A stretch of 64,000 nt of DNA from Arthrobacter sp. TPD3018 (GTDB lineage Bacteria; Pseudomonadota; Alphaproteobacteria; Sphingomonadales; Sphingomonadaceae). The DNA lies in assembly GCA_003075315.1 (NCBI GenBank), contig QDFQ01000005.1, forward strand, positions 183,423 to 247,422. The letters run 5' to 3'. Under the pieces are notes generated by a model. The model was not told the origin of the DNA and ran no database searches. It saw only the letters and a list, made by a program, of their open reading frames with translations. The position numbers were made by a program, and so were the translations under genes. Below are positions 8,518-17,064 of this stretch, piece after piece (within the stretch, counting starts at the first letter, position 1; each line of letters begins with the position of its first letter).

Positions 8518-8599
8518 GTCATTCCAGCGCAGACTGGGATCTCCCGGTCAAGGCGCGTGTCACAAGCCGGAAAAGACCCCAGCCTGCGCTGGGGTGACG
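8518..8599. repeat. Intergenic palindromic repeat, copy 2
   Basis: Imperfect inverted repeat: arm 8518-8542 begins CGTCATTCCAGCGCAGACTG and arm 8575-8599 ends GCCTGCGCTGGGGTGACG. The boundaries CGTCA and TGACG match the rest of the family. It lies between convergent genes (8009-8476 and the glycosyltransferase), where it may help end transcription. Confidence 0.85.
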
Positions 8600-8624
8600 C
8601 TTTTCCGGGCAGATCGATTGACGT

Positions 8625-9758
8625 CTAACCCAGTGCGCCGGGCCGCCCCATCGCCTCGGAGTACAGCGTGCGGTAGCGGGCAATCATCGTATCCGCGTCG
8701 TAATCGGCACGCGCCTTCGCCTGATTGGCCGCGCCGACCCGCCGGCGCAATGCGGCATCCGATACGAGGGCCTGCAACGCATCGCGCAGCAGCACCTCGT
8801 CGCCACCGGTCACGAAGGGCGCATTCTCCGCCGCGACCATGCGCGGCACGTCCCCCACCGGGGTGCTGACGATCGGCAGCCCCGCTGCCATCCCCTCGAC
8901 GACGCTGATCGGCAGCTGCTCGCTCTTCGACGACAACGCCATGATGTCGAAATGCCCGACGAAGCGATACGGCCGGTCGAGGAAGCCCGGCAGCACCAGC
9001 CGCTCGGCGATGCCCATCGCCTTGGCCGCGGCGAGGATCGCACCCCGTTCGGGCCCTTCGCCGACGATCACCAGCTTGAACCGGCCGCTCAGGCCACCGC
9101 ATGCGCGCACCAGCAGCGGCAGGCTCTTGACCTCGCGCAGGCCCGCCAGGCTGCCGATCACCACGTCGCGCGGATCGCGCAGGAAACCGGGGATCGCGCG
9201 CAATTCGGGCTTTTGCGTGTAGCGTGCCGTATCGATGCCGTTGGCGATGCGGTGCACGCGGCCGGCCGGCTGTTTCCACGTCGTGCGCGCGATGCCTTCC
9301 AGCACCTCTGACGGGACGACCAGCGCATGCGCCGCGCCCAGCGCCATGCGGCGATAGACGTTGCGTTCGATCTTCAGACCGCCCGCTTCGTCGGCGTTGA
9401 ACCCGTCTTCGTGGTGGACCAGCGGCGGCGTGCCCTTGGGGAAGACGCGGCGCGCCATCACCCCGTCGATCGCGCCCCAATTATAGGTCAGCACCAGATC
9501 GAAGCGCCGCATGTAGCGCGCCAGCGCCTCGTAGCGCGCCACCGATGGCCGTCCGGTCAACGACGGTGGGTCCTGCGCGATTTCGTAGCGGATGCCCTTC
9601 GCGATCTGATCGCGCGCGCCGAGCTGGTCGGGCATGCCGCTGACGATCGTGTGCCGCGCCGCGTCGCCGAAGGCGTTCATCAGACGCACGGCACGCGCTT
9701 CCTTGCCGCCCAGGCTGAAGCTGGAATGCAGGTGGAGAATATGGACCGGCTGGTGCAT
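8625..9758 (-). CDS. Glycosyltransferase family 4 protein
   Basis: A 377-residue GT-B fold glycosyltransferase. N-terminal HILHLHSSFSLGGKEARA is the usual first strand with a glycine loop. VVIGSLAGLREVKSLPLLVRA and KLVIVGEGPER mark the C-terminal nucleotide-sugar domain, and LSSKSEQLPISVVEGMAAGLP contains the conserved E-x7-E-type motif of retaining GT4 enzymes. Likely builds a surface or exopolysaccharide; acceptor and donor unknown. The frame is open upstream to 9899 but ATG 9758 gives the correct family N-terminus and avoids overlap with the DUF418 gene. No membrane segment. Confidence 0.9.
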   Translation of the reverse strand: MHQPVHILHLHSSFSLGGKEARAVRLMNAFGDAARHTIVSGMPDQLGARDQIAKGIRYEIAQDPPSLTGRPSVARYEALARYMRRFDLVLTYNWGAIDGVMARRVFPKGTPPLVHHEDGFNADEAGGLKIERNVYRRMALGAAHALVVPSEVLEGIARTTWKQPAGRVHRIANGIDTARYTQKPELRAIPGFLRDPRDVVIGSLAGLREVKSLPLLVRACGGLSGRFKLVIVGEGPERGAILAAAKAMGIAERLVLPGFLDRPYRFVGHFDIMALSSKSEQLPISVVEGMAAGLPIVSTPVGDVPRMVAAENAPFVTGGDEVLLRDALQALVSDAALRRRVGAANQAKARADYDADTMIARYRTLYSEAMGRPGALG

Positions 9759-9819
9759 CGCGCCGGGCTGTACCCCGTTCGCCTCGCCGGCGAAACCGCT
9801 TTGCCCCGGCGAAACGCGA

Positions 9820-11073
9820 TCAGCGCAGCGGCAGCATCCGCAGTTCGACGATCGACCGCCACGCCCATTCCACCGGTGCGATGCGAAAGTGACGGACATA
9901 GACGTTCGCGCCCCACAGCAGCAGCGCGTTCACAGCCAGCGCCACCGCCATCATCGCCGTCCAGTCGAGCCGACCGTACAGCCCCAGCCCGATCGGCGAG
10001 AAGATCAACCACGAAACGATCAGCGTTTGCGCGACATAGAGCGTCAGCGCGGTCCGTCCGGCCGCGACGAACGGCTGCAACAGCCGCCGCCCCCGTGCGC
10101 CCTGCACCGCCAGCATCACCGCGGCGAGATGCCCCATCATCATCGCCAGCCGCGCGGCATCTTCCCACAGCCAGGCGATATCCATCCCGCCTTCCGGGCG
10201 CGTCGCCTCCCACCCGCCGTACAGACGCAGCGGTACGGCGATGCCATATCCCGCGGCGAGCAGCCACCAATACCGCCGCCGCGACCAGGCCCCCTGCAAC
10301 ACGCCCCAGCGGAACAGCGCCGCGCCGATCAGCATCGTCGCCGCGGCTTCCCAGACGATTACCACTTCCTCGTTGCGCAGCCGGTCCATCGACACCGCGC
10401 GCTGGCCGGCAGTCCATTGCGCCATCGTCCCGTGGCCGAACGCGTCTTCGCGCGCGACCGCCGCATCGTCCGCCGCCGCGGTGCGGGCCGCGCTCGCAGA
10501 GGCGGCGGTGGGATCGGCGAGCCGGTGCGAGACCGTGCTCACCCCCAGCGCCATCGTGAACGTGGCATAGGACAGGCCCAGCACCAGCAGCGCCCGCGGC
10601 GGCAGCCCGCGGAACAGGCACGCGACCATCGCCGCCACCGCATAGCTGTGCAGGATGTCGCCTGGCCACAGCAGCACCAGCATGTGCGCCATGCCGAACG
10701 CCCACAGCACCAGATTGCGCCAGCCATAGCGCAACGGAACGCTGAGCGGATCGCTCGACCGCGCGTCGATCCGGTCGGTCAGGATCAGCATGCCCGCGCC
10801 GAACAGCATCTGGAGCATCGCGCGCGGCGTACCCTCGATCAGGATCGTGCGCAGCCACCAGACGATCCGGTCGCTCGCGCTCCAGCCGAGATGGTGCAGG
10901 TCCGACCAATTGGCGGTCATCGACGCGCCCATCTCGCTGATGTTCATGAACAGGATGGCGAGGATCGCGATGCCGCGCAGGATATCCAGCGTCGCGATAC
11001 GCGGCGCCCCACCCGGTTCATTGGCCGGTTCACTGGCCGGCGGAACGGCCGCCGGCATTCCCGCTTCGCTCAC
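9820..11073 (-). CDS. DUF418 domain membrane protein
   Basis: A 417-residue polytopic inner-membrane protein. It begins with a cytoplasmic tail followed by RIATLDILRGIAILAILFMNI, the hallmark first helix of DUF418/DUF1624 acyltransferase-3-like proteins, and has about ten hydrophobic helices. Its C-terminal part (about 230-410) matches the DUF418 region with the TLYVAQTLIVSWL and WRSIVELRMLPLR ends. Function of the family is not established, possibly acyl or solute transfer across the membrane. Start is taken as GTG at 11073, overlapping the stop of the upstream hydrolase (GTGA), so the two are translationally coupled. An ATG five codons on is the alternative. Confidence 0.88.
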   Translation of the reverse strand: MSEAGMPAAVPPASEPANEPGGAPRIATLDILRGIAILAILFMNISEMGASMTANWSDLHHLGWSASDRIVWWLRTILIEGTPRAMLQMLFGAGMLILTDRIDARSSDPLSVPLRYGWRNLVLWAFGMAHMLVLLWPGDILHSYAVAAMVACLFRGLPPRALLVLGLSYATFTMALGVSTVSHRLADPTAASASAARTAAADDAAVAREDAFGHGTMAQWTAGQRAVSMDRLRNEEVVIVWEAAATMLIGAALFRWGVLQGAWSRRRYWWLLAAGYGIAVPLRLYGGWEATRPEGGMDIAWLWEDAARLAMMMGHLAAVMLAVQGARGRRLLQPFVAAGRTALTLYVAQTLIVSWLIFSPIGLGLYGRLDWTAMMAVALAVNALLLWGANVYVRHFRIAPVEWAWRSIVELRMLPLR

Positions 11074-11927
11074 GCGCGCGCCTGATCCAGCAGCCGGTCG
11101 ATGGCATCGCGGAGCGGCTCTTCGGCGAGCGTCGGGGCATGACCCACACTGGGCAGCGTCACCAGCTCGGCCTGGTCGAGCGCCGCCAGCATCCGCTCCG
11201 CGACCGGCTGCGACAGCACGTCGGATCGGCCACCGCGGACGATCAGCGTCGGCGTGTCCCGCAGCGCCGACAGCGCCGCCCACATATCCGCCCCGGCCTC
11301 GTTACCCGGCGTACGGAAGGGCTCGGCGATCTTCAGATCGTAATCCAGCACGATGCGGCCGCTGCTGGTCAGGCGGTACAGCCGCTTGGCCATCGCCAGC
11401 CAATCCTCGATCTCCCAATCGGGATAGACGTCGCCATTGCCCTCGGCGAGCGTGCGTGCCGCGTGCATCCACGTCGGGCAGCTGCTGCCCTTGCCCACAT
11501 AGCCGCGGATCCGGCTCAACCCCGCCGCCTCGATCTCCGGTCCGACGTCGTTGAGCAGCGCTGCGGCGATCGGCGCACCGGCCTGCGCGAGCAGCATCGT
11601 CACGATCCCGCCCAGCGACGTGCCGATGGCGACGAACCGCCTGATCCCGCGCTCGGCCAGCAGCGCCTGGACGTCCGCTACATAGGTTGCCGGCACATAG
11701 GTCATCGGGTCTTTGGCATAGTCGCTACGCCCGCGTCCCCGGAACTCGACCGCGATCACCTGCCGCCGTCCGGCAAGCCTTGCGGCGAGCGCGTCGTAAT
11801 CGCGCGCGTTGCGGGTCAGGCCGGGGAAGCACAGCACGGGCAGCAGGCTCTCATCGCCCGGATACAGGCGATAGTGCAGCTTCAGCCCGTCGGCCGACAT
11901 CCAGTAACCGTGTTCGTACGCAGCCAT
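11070..11927 (-). CDS. Alpha/beta hydrolase
   Basis: A 285-residue alpha/beta-hydrolase-fold enzyme. PVLCFPGLTRNARDYD carries the oxyanion-hole strand. GTSLGGIVT holds the nucleophile Ser, about residue 110 (G-x-S-x-G). IVRGGRSDVLS supplies the acid and PSVGHAPTLAEE the catalytic His near the C-terminus. The ATG at 11927 has a GAGGA ribosome site just upstream; the frame extends further but without family similarity. It is divergent from selO with about 50 bp between starts and coupled to the DUF418 gene. Substrate is probably a small ester; not predictable. Confidence 0.9.
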   Translation of the reverse strand: MAAYEHGYWMSADGLKLHYRLYPGDESLLPVLCFPGLTRNARDYDALAARLAGRRQVIAVEFRGRGRSDYAKDPMTYVPATYVADVQALLAERGIRRFVAIGTSLGGIVTMLLAQAGAPIAAALLNDVGPEIEAAGLSRIRGYVGKGSSCPTWMHAARTLAEGNGDVYPDWEIEDWLAMAKRLYRLTSSGRIVLDYDLKIAEPFRTPGNEAGADMWAALSALRDTPTLIVRGGRSDVLSQPVAERMLAALDQAELVTLPSVGHAPTLAEEPLRDAIDRLLDQARA

Positions 11928-11978
11928 GCGGAAATCCTCGGGGTTGCGGCCGGGGGGCAGCGCCCTCCATATCCACAC

Positions 11979-13337
11979 ATGCCCACCACCCCGCAAGCAT
12001 ACCGCCCCGCCACCGCATTGCTCGATCTCGGCGACACGATAGCGACCCCGGTGGAGGCCGCCGATTTCCCGGAGACCCGGCTGCGCTTCCGCAACGATCG
12101 CGCCGCTGCGGAGGTCGGGCTGGCGACGCTGGACGATAGCGAATGGATTCAGGCATTTGGCCGCTTCCAACCACTGCCCGGCACGCTGCCGCAACCGCTC
12201 GCGCTGCGCTATCACGGCCATCAATTCCGCCAGTACAACCCCGACATCGGCGATGGCCGCGGTTTTACCTTCGCGCAAATGTATGACGATGCCGGCCGGC
12301 TGATGGACCTCGGCACCAAGGGCTCGGGCCAGACGCCCTACAGCCGCTTCGGCGACGGCCGGCTGACGCTGAAAGGTGGCGTGCGCGAGATCCTGGCGAC
12401 CGAGATGCTCGAGGCGCTCAACGTCCCCACCAGCCGCACGCTGTCGCTGATCGAGACGGACGAAGAGCTGGTCCGCGGCGACGAGCCCTCCCCCACGCGG
12501 TCGGCGGTGCTGGTGCGCCTCAGCCACAGCCATATCCGTATCGGCACGTTCCAGCGCCTCGCCTACGAACGCGACGAGGCGGGCATGCGCGCGCTTGTCC
12601 GCTATGTGCTGCACAACCTGTACGGCGAGGAGTCGGACGATCCGATCCGGCTTCTCACCCATGTCGTCGAGCGCACCGCGCGTCTCGCCGCACGCTATAT
12701 GGCGGCAGGCTTCGTCCACGGCGTCCTCAACAGCGACAATATCAACGTGACGGGCGAAAGCTTCGATTACGGCCCGTGGCGGTTCGCCTCGACGTGGGAC
12801 CCAGCCTTCACCGCGGCCTATTTCGATCACGCCGGCCTTTACGCCTTCGGCCGCCAGCCCGAGGCGATCCACTGGGACGTGATGCAGCTCGCCGCCTCGT
12901 TACGCCTGATCGCCGAGAGCGACCCGCTGATCGCCGCGCTCGAGACATTCCCGACCCACTATCAGCGCGAGATCGCCAATGCGCTGCTCTGGCGGATTGG
13001 CGTCACCCCGCGCGGCGGCGACGAGGACCGCGCGCTCGTTCGCACCCTCGAACGCACGATGCGCGCGACCGAGGTGGCAATCGATCGCTTGTTCTTCGAC
13101 ATGTTCGGCGGCGCTCTGCCGGACCGCTACGGCAGCGAGTGGGATGATCTGCGCGCCGCCCTCGCCCCCTACGCAGCGCGCAAGCCGCGCGATCACGCCT
13201 ATTGGCAGGGCAGCCCGTGCAGCATGCTGATCGATGAGGTCGAGGCGATCTGGTCCCCCATCGCGGACGCCGACGACTGGTCCCGCGTCCACGCCAAGGT
13301 CGCTGCGATCCGCGCCATGGGCGACGCCCTCGCCTGA
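11979..13337 (+). CDS. selO: Protein adenylyltransferase SelO (YdiU/UPF0061 family)
   Basis: A 452-residue pseudokinase-fold enzyme that transfers AMP from ATP to Ser, Thr or Tyr of target proteins (established for E. coli SelO, where it modifies redox proteins). Visible family marks: LRYHGHQFRQYNPDIGDGRG, LGTKGSGQTPYSRFGDGRLT, KGGVREILATEML, and HGVLNSDNINVTGESFDYGP, which holds the metal-binding Asn/Asp and the DYG motif. It lacks a selenocysteine-type C-terminal CxxU, as bacterial forms usually do or replace with Cys; the C-terminus here has no Cys pair. ATG 11979 gives the usual N-terminus. Divergent from the hydrolase, followed closely by the dehydrogenase gene. Confidence 0.95.
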   Translation: MPTTPQAYRPATALLDLGDTIATPVEAADFPETRLRFRNDRAAAEVGLATLDDSEWIQAFGRFQPLPGTLPQPLALRYHGHQFRQYNPDIGDGRGFTFAQMYDDAGRLMDLGTKGSGQTPYSRFGDGRLTLKGGVREILATEMLEALNVPTSRTLSLIETDEELVRGDEPSPTRSAVLVRLSHSHIRIGTFQRLAYERDEAGMRALVRYVLHNLYGEESDDPIRLLTHVVERTARLAARYMAAGFVHGVLNSDNINVTGESFDYGPWRFASTWDPAFTAAYFDHAGLYAFGRQPEAIHWDVMQLAASLRLIAESDPLIAALETFPTHYQREIANALLWRIGVTPRGGDEDRALVRTLERTMRATEVAIDRLFFDMFGGALPDRYGSEWDDLRAALAPYAARKPRDHAYWQGSPCSMLIDEVEAIWSPIADADDWSRVHAKVAAIRAMGDALA

Positions 13338-13403
13338 GCGCCACCTTGCCGCCCCGCCGCCATTCGCCTAACCCCGCCCGCAGGAGGGCCGAAGCGCACA
13401 CGC

Positions 13404-14816
13404 ATGGTTGACGAGATCATCTCCCACGAACCCGCGACCGGGGCAGAGCTCTGGCGCGGCCCGATCGGCAATGCCGATGCCGAGGTGGAGGCCGCGCGCG
13501 GCGGTTGGGCCGCCTGGGCCGCGCTGCCGCTGACCGTGCGGATCGAAACGATGCGCCGCTTCGGCAACGTCGTGCGCCAGCGTCACGAACAGTTCGCCGA
13601 CCTGCTCGCCCGCGAAACCGGCAAGCCGCTGTGGGAAGCGCGGACCGAGATCGACACCGTCATCGCCAAGGTCGACATCTCCGTCACCGCTTACGCCGAG
13701 CGCACCGCGCAGCGCCGGCTCGATGCACCGATGGGCAGCCGCATGGCGCTGCGCCACAAGCCGCACGGGGTGCTGGCGGTGCTCGGACCCTATAACTTCC
13801 CGGCGCACCTGCCCAACGGGCACATCGTGCCCGCGCTGCTCGCCGGCAATGCGGTGGTGTTCAAGCCCTCCGAAAAGACACCCGCGACCGGTGCCTTCCT
13901 GATCGACTGCTACCGCGCCGCCGGCGTGCCCGAGGCCTGCGTCCGCTTGCTGCTCGGCGGTCCGGCGGAGGGCAAGGCGGTCGCCGAGCATGCCGATATC
14001 GACGGCCTGCTGTTCACCGGATCGGCGCGCACGGGCCTCGCGCTCAACCGCGCCTTTGCGAGCAAGCCCGAAAAGATCCTGGCACTGGAGATGGGCGGCA
14101 ACAACCCGATCATCGTCTGGGACACGCCCGATCTGCATTCGGCCGCCGTGCTGGTGATCCAGTCCGCCTTCACCTCCGCCGGCCAGCGCTGCACCGCCGC
14201 GCGCCGCCTGATCGTCGAAGACCGGCTATACGATCCGCTGCTCGAGCAGGTGAACGCGCTCGCCGGGCGGCTCATCGTCGGCGCGCCGCATGACGATCCG
14301 CAGCCGTTCATGGGGCCGGTGATCGACAACCATACCGCCGACATGCTGACCGAAAGCTTCCTCGCGCTGTCGATGCGCGGCGGCCGGCCGATCCGGCACA
14401 TGGAACGGCCGATCGACGACAAACCGTTCCTCAGCCCCGCGATCATCGACATGACCCACGCGACCGAGCGGCCCGATATCGAGCTGTTCGGCCCGATCCT
14501 GCAGGTCTATCGCGCCGGCGATTTCGATGAGGCGATCGGCATCGCGAACGACACGCGCTACGGTCTGTCGGCGAGCCTCGTCAGCCACACGCCGTCGCTG
14601 TACGACCGCTTCTGGGCGGGTATTCGCGCCGGCATCGTCAATTGGAACCGCCCGACCAACGGCGCATCTTCTGCGGCCCCGTTCGGTGGCATCGGCTGGA
14701 GTGGCAACCACCGCCCCAGCGCCTATTATGCCGCCGATTACTGCGCCTATCCGGTCGTCAGCAACGAAGCCGAAAGCGCACGGGCGAATATCGGGATCGG
14801 GTTGCGAGACGCCTGA
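13404..14816 (+). CDS. astD: Succinylglutamate-semialdehyde dehydrogenase-like aldehyde dehydrogenase
   Basis: A 470-residue NAD(P)-dependent aldehyde dehydrogenase most like AstD, which oxidises N-succinyl-glutamate semialdehyde in arginine degradation. GPYNFPAHLPNGHIVPALL is the AstD-type substrate and cofactor segment. FKPSEKTP follows. Catalytic Cys263 lies in SAGQRCTAARR and the general base Glu229 in LEMGGNNP. No other ast genes (astA, astB, astC, astE) are adjacent, so the pathway role is family inference; another semialdehyde could be the substrate. It lies 66 bp downstream of selO on the same strand, with a GGAGG site 16 bp before the ATG. Confidence 0.88.
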   Translation: MVDEIISHEPATGAELWRGPIGNADAEVEAARGGWAAWAALPLTVRIETMRRFGNVVRQRHEQFADLLARETGKPLWEARTEIDTVIAKVDISVTAYAERTAQRRLDAPMGSRMALRHKPHGVLAVLGPYNFPAHLPNGHIVPALLAGNAVVFKPSEKTPATGAFLIDCYRAAGVPEACVRLLLGGPAEGKAVAEHADIDGLLFTGSARTGLALNRAFASKPEKILALEMGGNNPIIVWDTPDLHSAAVLVIQSAFTSAGQRCTAARRLIVEDRLYDPLLEQVNALAGRLIVGAPHDDPQPFMGPVIDNHTADMLTESFLALSMRGGRPIRHMERPIDDKPFLSPAIIDMTHATERPDIELFGPILQVYRAGDFDEAIGIANDTRYGLSASLVSHTPSLYDRFWAGIRAGIVNWNRPTNGASSAAPFGGIGWSGNHRPSAYYAADYCAYPVVSNEAESARANIGIGLRDA

Positions 14817-14841
14817 GGCCGAGAGGGGCGATCGTCGCTCC

Positions 14842-15621
14842 TCAGGCCACCGCCGCCACCGGGGCCTCCGGCAGGACTGCCACCGGCAGCGTCCGGAACC
14901 CCGGCCGCGCCAGCAGATAGCCCTGGATGTAGCGCACGCCGAGGCCGCGCAGCGTCTCATATTCGGCGACCGTCTCGATCCCCTCAGCGATCACCGTGAT
15001 GTCGAGCGACGCGGCGATCCGCACCACGCCCTCGACGATCATCCGTCGCGGCAGGCTGGCGTCGATGTCGCGGATCAGCTCCATGTCGAGCTTGATGTAA
15101 TCGGTCTGGAATCGGGCGAGCAGCCCCAGCCCGGCATGCCCCGCTCCGAAATCGTCGATCGCGGTGCCGAACCCCATCGCGCGGTACGATTCGACGATCG
15201 TCTGGACATGCGCGGTGTCCGCCATCTCCTCATTCTCGGTAAATTCGAAGATCAGCCGATCGGTCGGCAGCCCCGTCACCCGCGCGGTTTTCAGCGTCAA
15301 CTGGATGCATGCCAGCGGCGAATAGACCGCATTCGGCAGAAAATTGATCGACAGTTTGGCACCCGTGTCGAGGATACCTGCCGCCACCGCCCCCTCGATC
15401 GCCGCAACCCGGCATTGCTGATCGAAGGCGTAGCGATTGTCGGGCGTCACGCGGGCCAGCACCTCGGCCGCGCCCTCGCCGTCCCCCCCGCGCACGAGCG
15501 CCTCATAGGCGAAGGGCAGGCCGGTGACCGTATCGACGATGGGCTGGAACGCCATCGCTATGTCGAAGACATGGGCTGGAGAGCGGCAGCCCTGACACCC
15601 GACGGGAGCAATGCTTGTCAT
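14842..15621 (-). CDS. EAL domain cyclic-di-GMP phosphodiesterase
   Basis: A 259-residue protein that is essentially one EAL domain. It hydrolyses c-di-GMP to pGpG in catalytically competent members. Key motifs are present: YEALVRG near residue 40, LSINFLPNA, FEFTENEE, AIDDFGAGHAGL, YIKLDMELI, IAEGIETVAEYE and QGYLLARP. The N-terminus has CQGCRSP (Cys9 and Cys12), a possible metal or redox site not part of the core domain. It converges on the astD-like gene and is divergent from cobA, with an FNR-like palindrome in the shared upstream region. Confidence 0.92.
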   Translation of the reverse strand: MTSIAPVGCQGCRSPAHVFDIAMAFQPIVDTVTGLPFAYEALVRGGDGEGAAEVLARVTPDNRYAFDQQCRVAAIEGAVAAGILDTGAKLSINFLPNAVYSPLACIQLTLKTARVTGLPTDRLIFEFTENEEMADTAHVQTIVESYRAMGFGTAIDDFGAGHAGLGLLARFQTDYIKLDMELIRDIDASLPRRMIVEGVVRIAASLDITVIAEGIETVAEYETLRGLGVRYIQGYLLARPGFRTLPVAVLPEAPVAAVA

Positions 15622-15678
15622 ACATAAGGGTTAGGTCACAAACACTAACGCGACGTGAACCACACACCCGAAATGACA

Positions 15679-15692
15679 TTGATGTAAATCAG
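15679..15692. promoter_or_regulatory. FNR/FixK-like palindrome upstream of cobA
   Basis: TTGATGTAAATCAG, one mismatch from the Crp/Fnr-family consensus TTGAT-N4-ATCAA. It lies 62-75 bp before the cobA ATG and 57 bp before the divergent EAL gene start. Binding is inferred from the motif alone. Confidence 0.5.
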
Positions 15693-15754
15693 TCACAAGC
15701 TTCCCTTCCGGGGCCACAAGCATCGCTGCGTTGCCGCACAAGGGCGCAACGGCC

Positions 15755-16558
15755 ATGTCGGCGATCATGGCTACGCTTCTCGATCCGGGCGCCCGTGGGC
15801 GCGTCATCCTCGTCGGCGCCGGACCGGGTGACCCCGGGCTGCTCACCGTTCGCGCGGTAGAGGCGTTGCGGACCGCCGATATCCTCGTCCATGACGGGTT
15901 GATCGACCCGCGCGTGCTCGATCTGGCGCCCCCCTCCGCGCAGCGTATCTCCGTCGCCAAGCGGCGCGCCCGCCACACGCTGCCGCAGGAGGCAATCAAT
16001 GCGTTGATCGTCGCGCATGTAAAGACCGGCGCGATCGTCGTGCGGCTGAAGGGCGGCGACCCGTTCATCTTCGGACGCGGCGGCGAGGAAGTCGAAGCGG
16101 TGCGCGCTGCCGGCCTGCCCGTCGAGGTCATTCCCGGCGTCTCGGCGGCGCTCGGCTGCGCGGCGGAGGCGATGCTGCCGCTCACCCACCGCGATCATAG
16201 CAGCGCGGTCAGCTTCGTCGCGGGTCAGTGCAAGGGGCTGGCGGATCAGGATTGGTCCGGCCTCGCCGGTCAGGGCCGGACGCTGGTGATCTACATGGGC
16301 GTCGCGACGGCGAACGACATCGCCGACAAACTGATGGCAGACGGCGTGGCGCCCGACATGCCTGTCGCGGTGCTCGAGCGCGGCACGCTCGTCGGCAGCC
16401 GCGCGCTCCGCACCCTGCTCGCCGACCTCGGCCCGATGGTCGAGCGTGAACGCGTGCAAAGCCCGGCGATCATCGTCGTCGGCGAAGTGGTCGAACTCTC
16501 GGACGCCGAGGACAAGCTTGCACGCTGGGCGCGGGTCGCCGAAGGAATGAGCGCATGA
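15755..16558 (+). CDS. cobA: Uroporphyrinogen-III C-methyltransferase
   Basis: A 267-residue SAM-dependent methyltransferase that methylates uroporphyrinogen III at C2 and C7 to precorrin-2, the first step to siroheme. VILVGAGPGDPGLLTVRAVEAL is the N-terminal SAM-binding motif; GDPFIFGRGGEEV and VIPGVSAALGCAAEA are further tetrapyrrole-methylase signatures. The CysG dehydrogenase/ferrochelatase domain is absent. ATG 15755 is chosen over an upstream TTG. It heads the sulfite-reduction operon, which fits: sulfite reductase needs siroheme. It overlaps the DUF2849 gene by 4 bp (ATGA). Confidence 0.96.
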   Translation: MSAIMATLLDPGARGRVILVGAGPGDPGLLTVRAVEALRTADILVHDGLIDPRVLDLAPPSAQRISVAKRRARHTLPQEAINALIVAHVKTGAIVVRLKGGDPFIFGRGGEEVEAVRAAGLPVEVIPGVSAALGCAAEAMLPLTHRDHSSAVSFVAGQCKGLADQDWSGLAGQGRTLVIYMGVATANDIADKLMADGVAPDMPVAVLERGTLVGSRALRTLLADLGPMVERERVQSPAIIVVGEVVELSDAEDKLARWARVAEGMSA

Positions 16559-16851
16559 GGCTCCTGACCGGCAACGACCTTCCCACCGGCGATGTCGTGT
16601 GGTGGACCGGCACCGGCTGGTCGCGCCACGTCGAGGACGCCGTCGACGTCGGCCACGAGGGCGAAGGCATTCTGCGGGCCGAGGAAGGCGCCCGCCGCGT
16701 CAACGTCCCCTATCTGATTGACGCGATCGCCACGCCCGAAGGCCCCCGCCCCGCGCATATCAAGGATCGCATCCGTGCGCTTGGACCGACCGTGCGGCCG
16801 GACCTGACTCTCAAGCCGGCGGACCCCGAAGCCGGGAGCTGGGTGATATGA
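16555..16851 (+). CDS. DUF2849 domain protein
   Basis: A 98-residue protein of the DUF2849 family, which in alphaproteobacteria is nearly always found beside the assimilatory sulfite reductase. It contains GDVVWWTGTGWSRHVEDA near residue 12 and RVNVPYLIDAI near 49. No cofactor motif is seen; a role in assembly or electron supply for CysI has been suggested only by context. Start overlaps the cobA stop (ATGA), showing coupling. Confidence 0.9.
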   Translation: MRLLTGNDLPTGDVVWWTGTGWSRHVEDAVDVGHEGEGILRAEEGARRVNVPYLIDAIATPEGPRPAHIKDRIRALGPTVRPDLTLKPADPEAGSWVI

Positions 16852-16872
16852 TGAGCGGCCCCACCCTACCCT

Positions 16873-16980
16873 TCGTCATCCCGGCGAACGCCGGGATCCA
16901 CGGACACGATATCGTCCAGGGCATCGCGCAACCGCTGACTACGACGCAACCATGGATCCCGGCCTTCGCCGGGATGACGA
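16873..16980. repeat. Intergenic palindromic repeat, copy 3, inside the cys operon
   Basis: Arms 16873-16903 and 16950-16980 form a near-perfect inverted repeat (TCGTCATCCCGGCGAACGCC ... GGCCTTCGCCGGGATGACGA). It lies inside the cobA-DUF2849-cysI-DUF934-cysH operon, so the hairpin would be in the mRNA and could set differential expression or be a processing site. Confidence 0.88.
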
Positions 16981-17064
16981 GGGTTGGTGGCGCCGCGTCG
17001 CGCGTCTTCTCCGCGTCTCCGCGTCTCCGCGCGAACCAAAACTCCGAAGGCCGGAAAGCCATCC

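Noticed and set aside
11928-12872. N-terminal extension of the alpha/beta hydrolase to 600 residues
   Set aside because: Extension is antisense to selO; hydrolase begins at ATG 11927 with a ribosome site.
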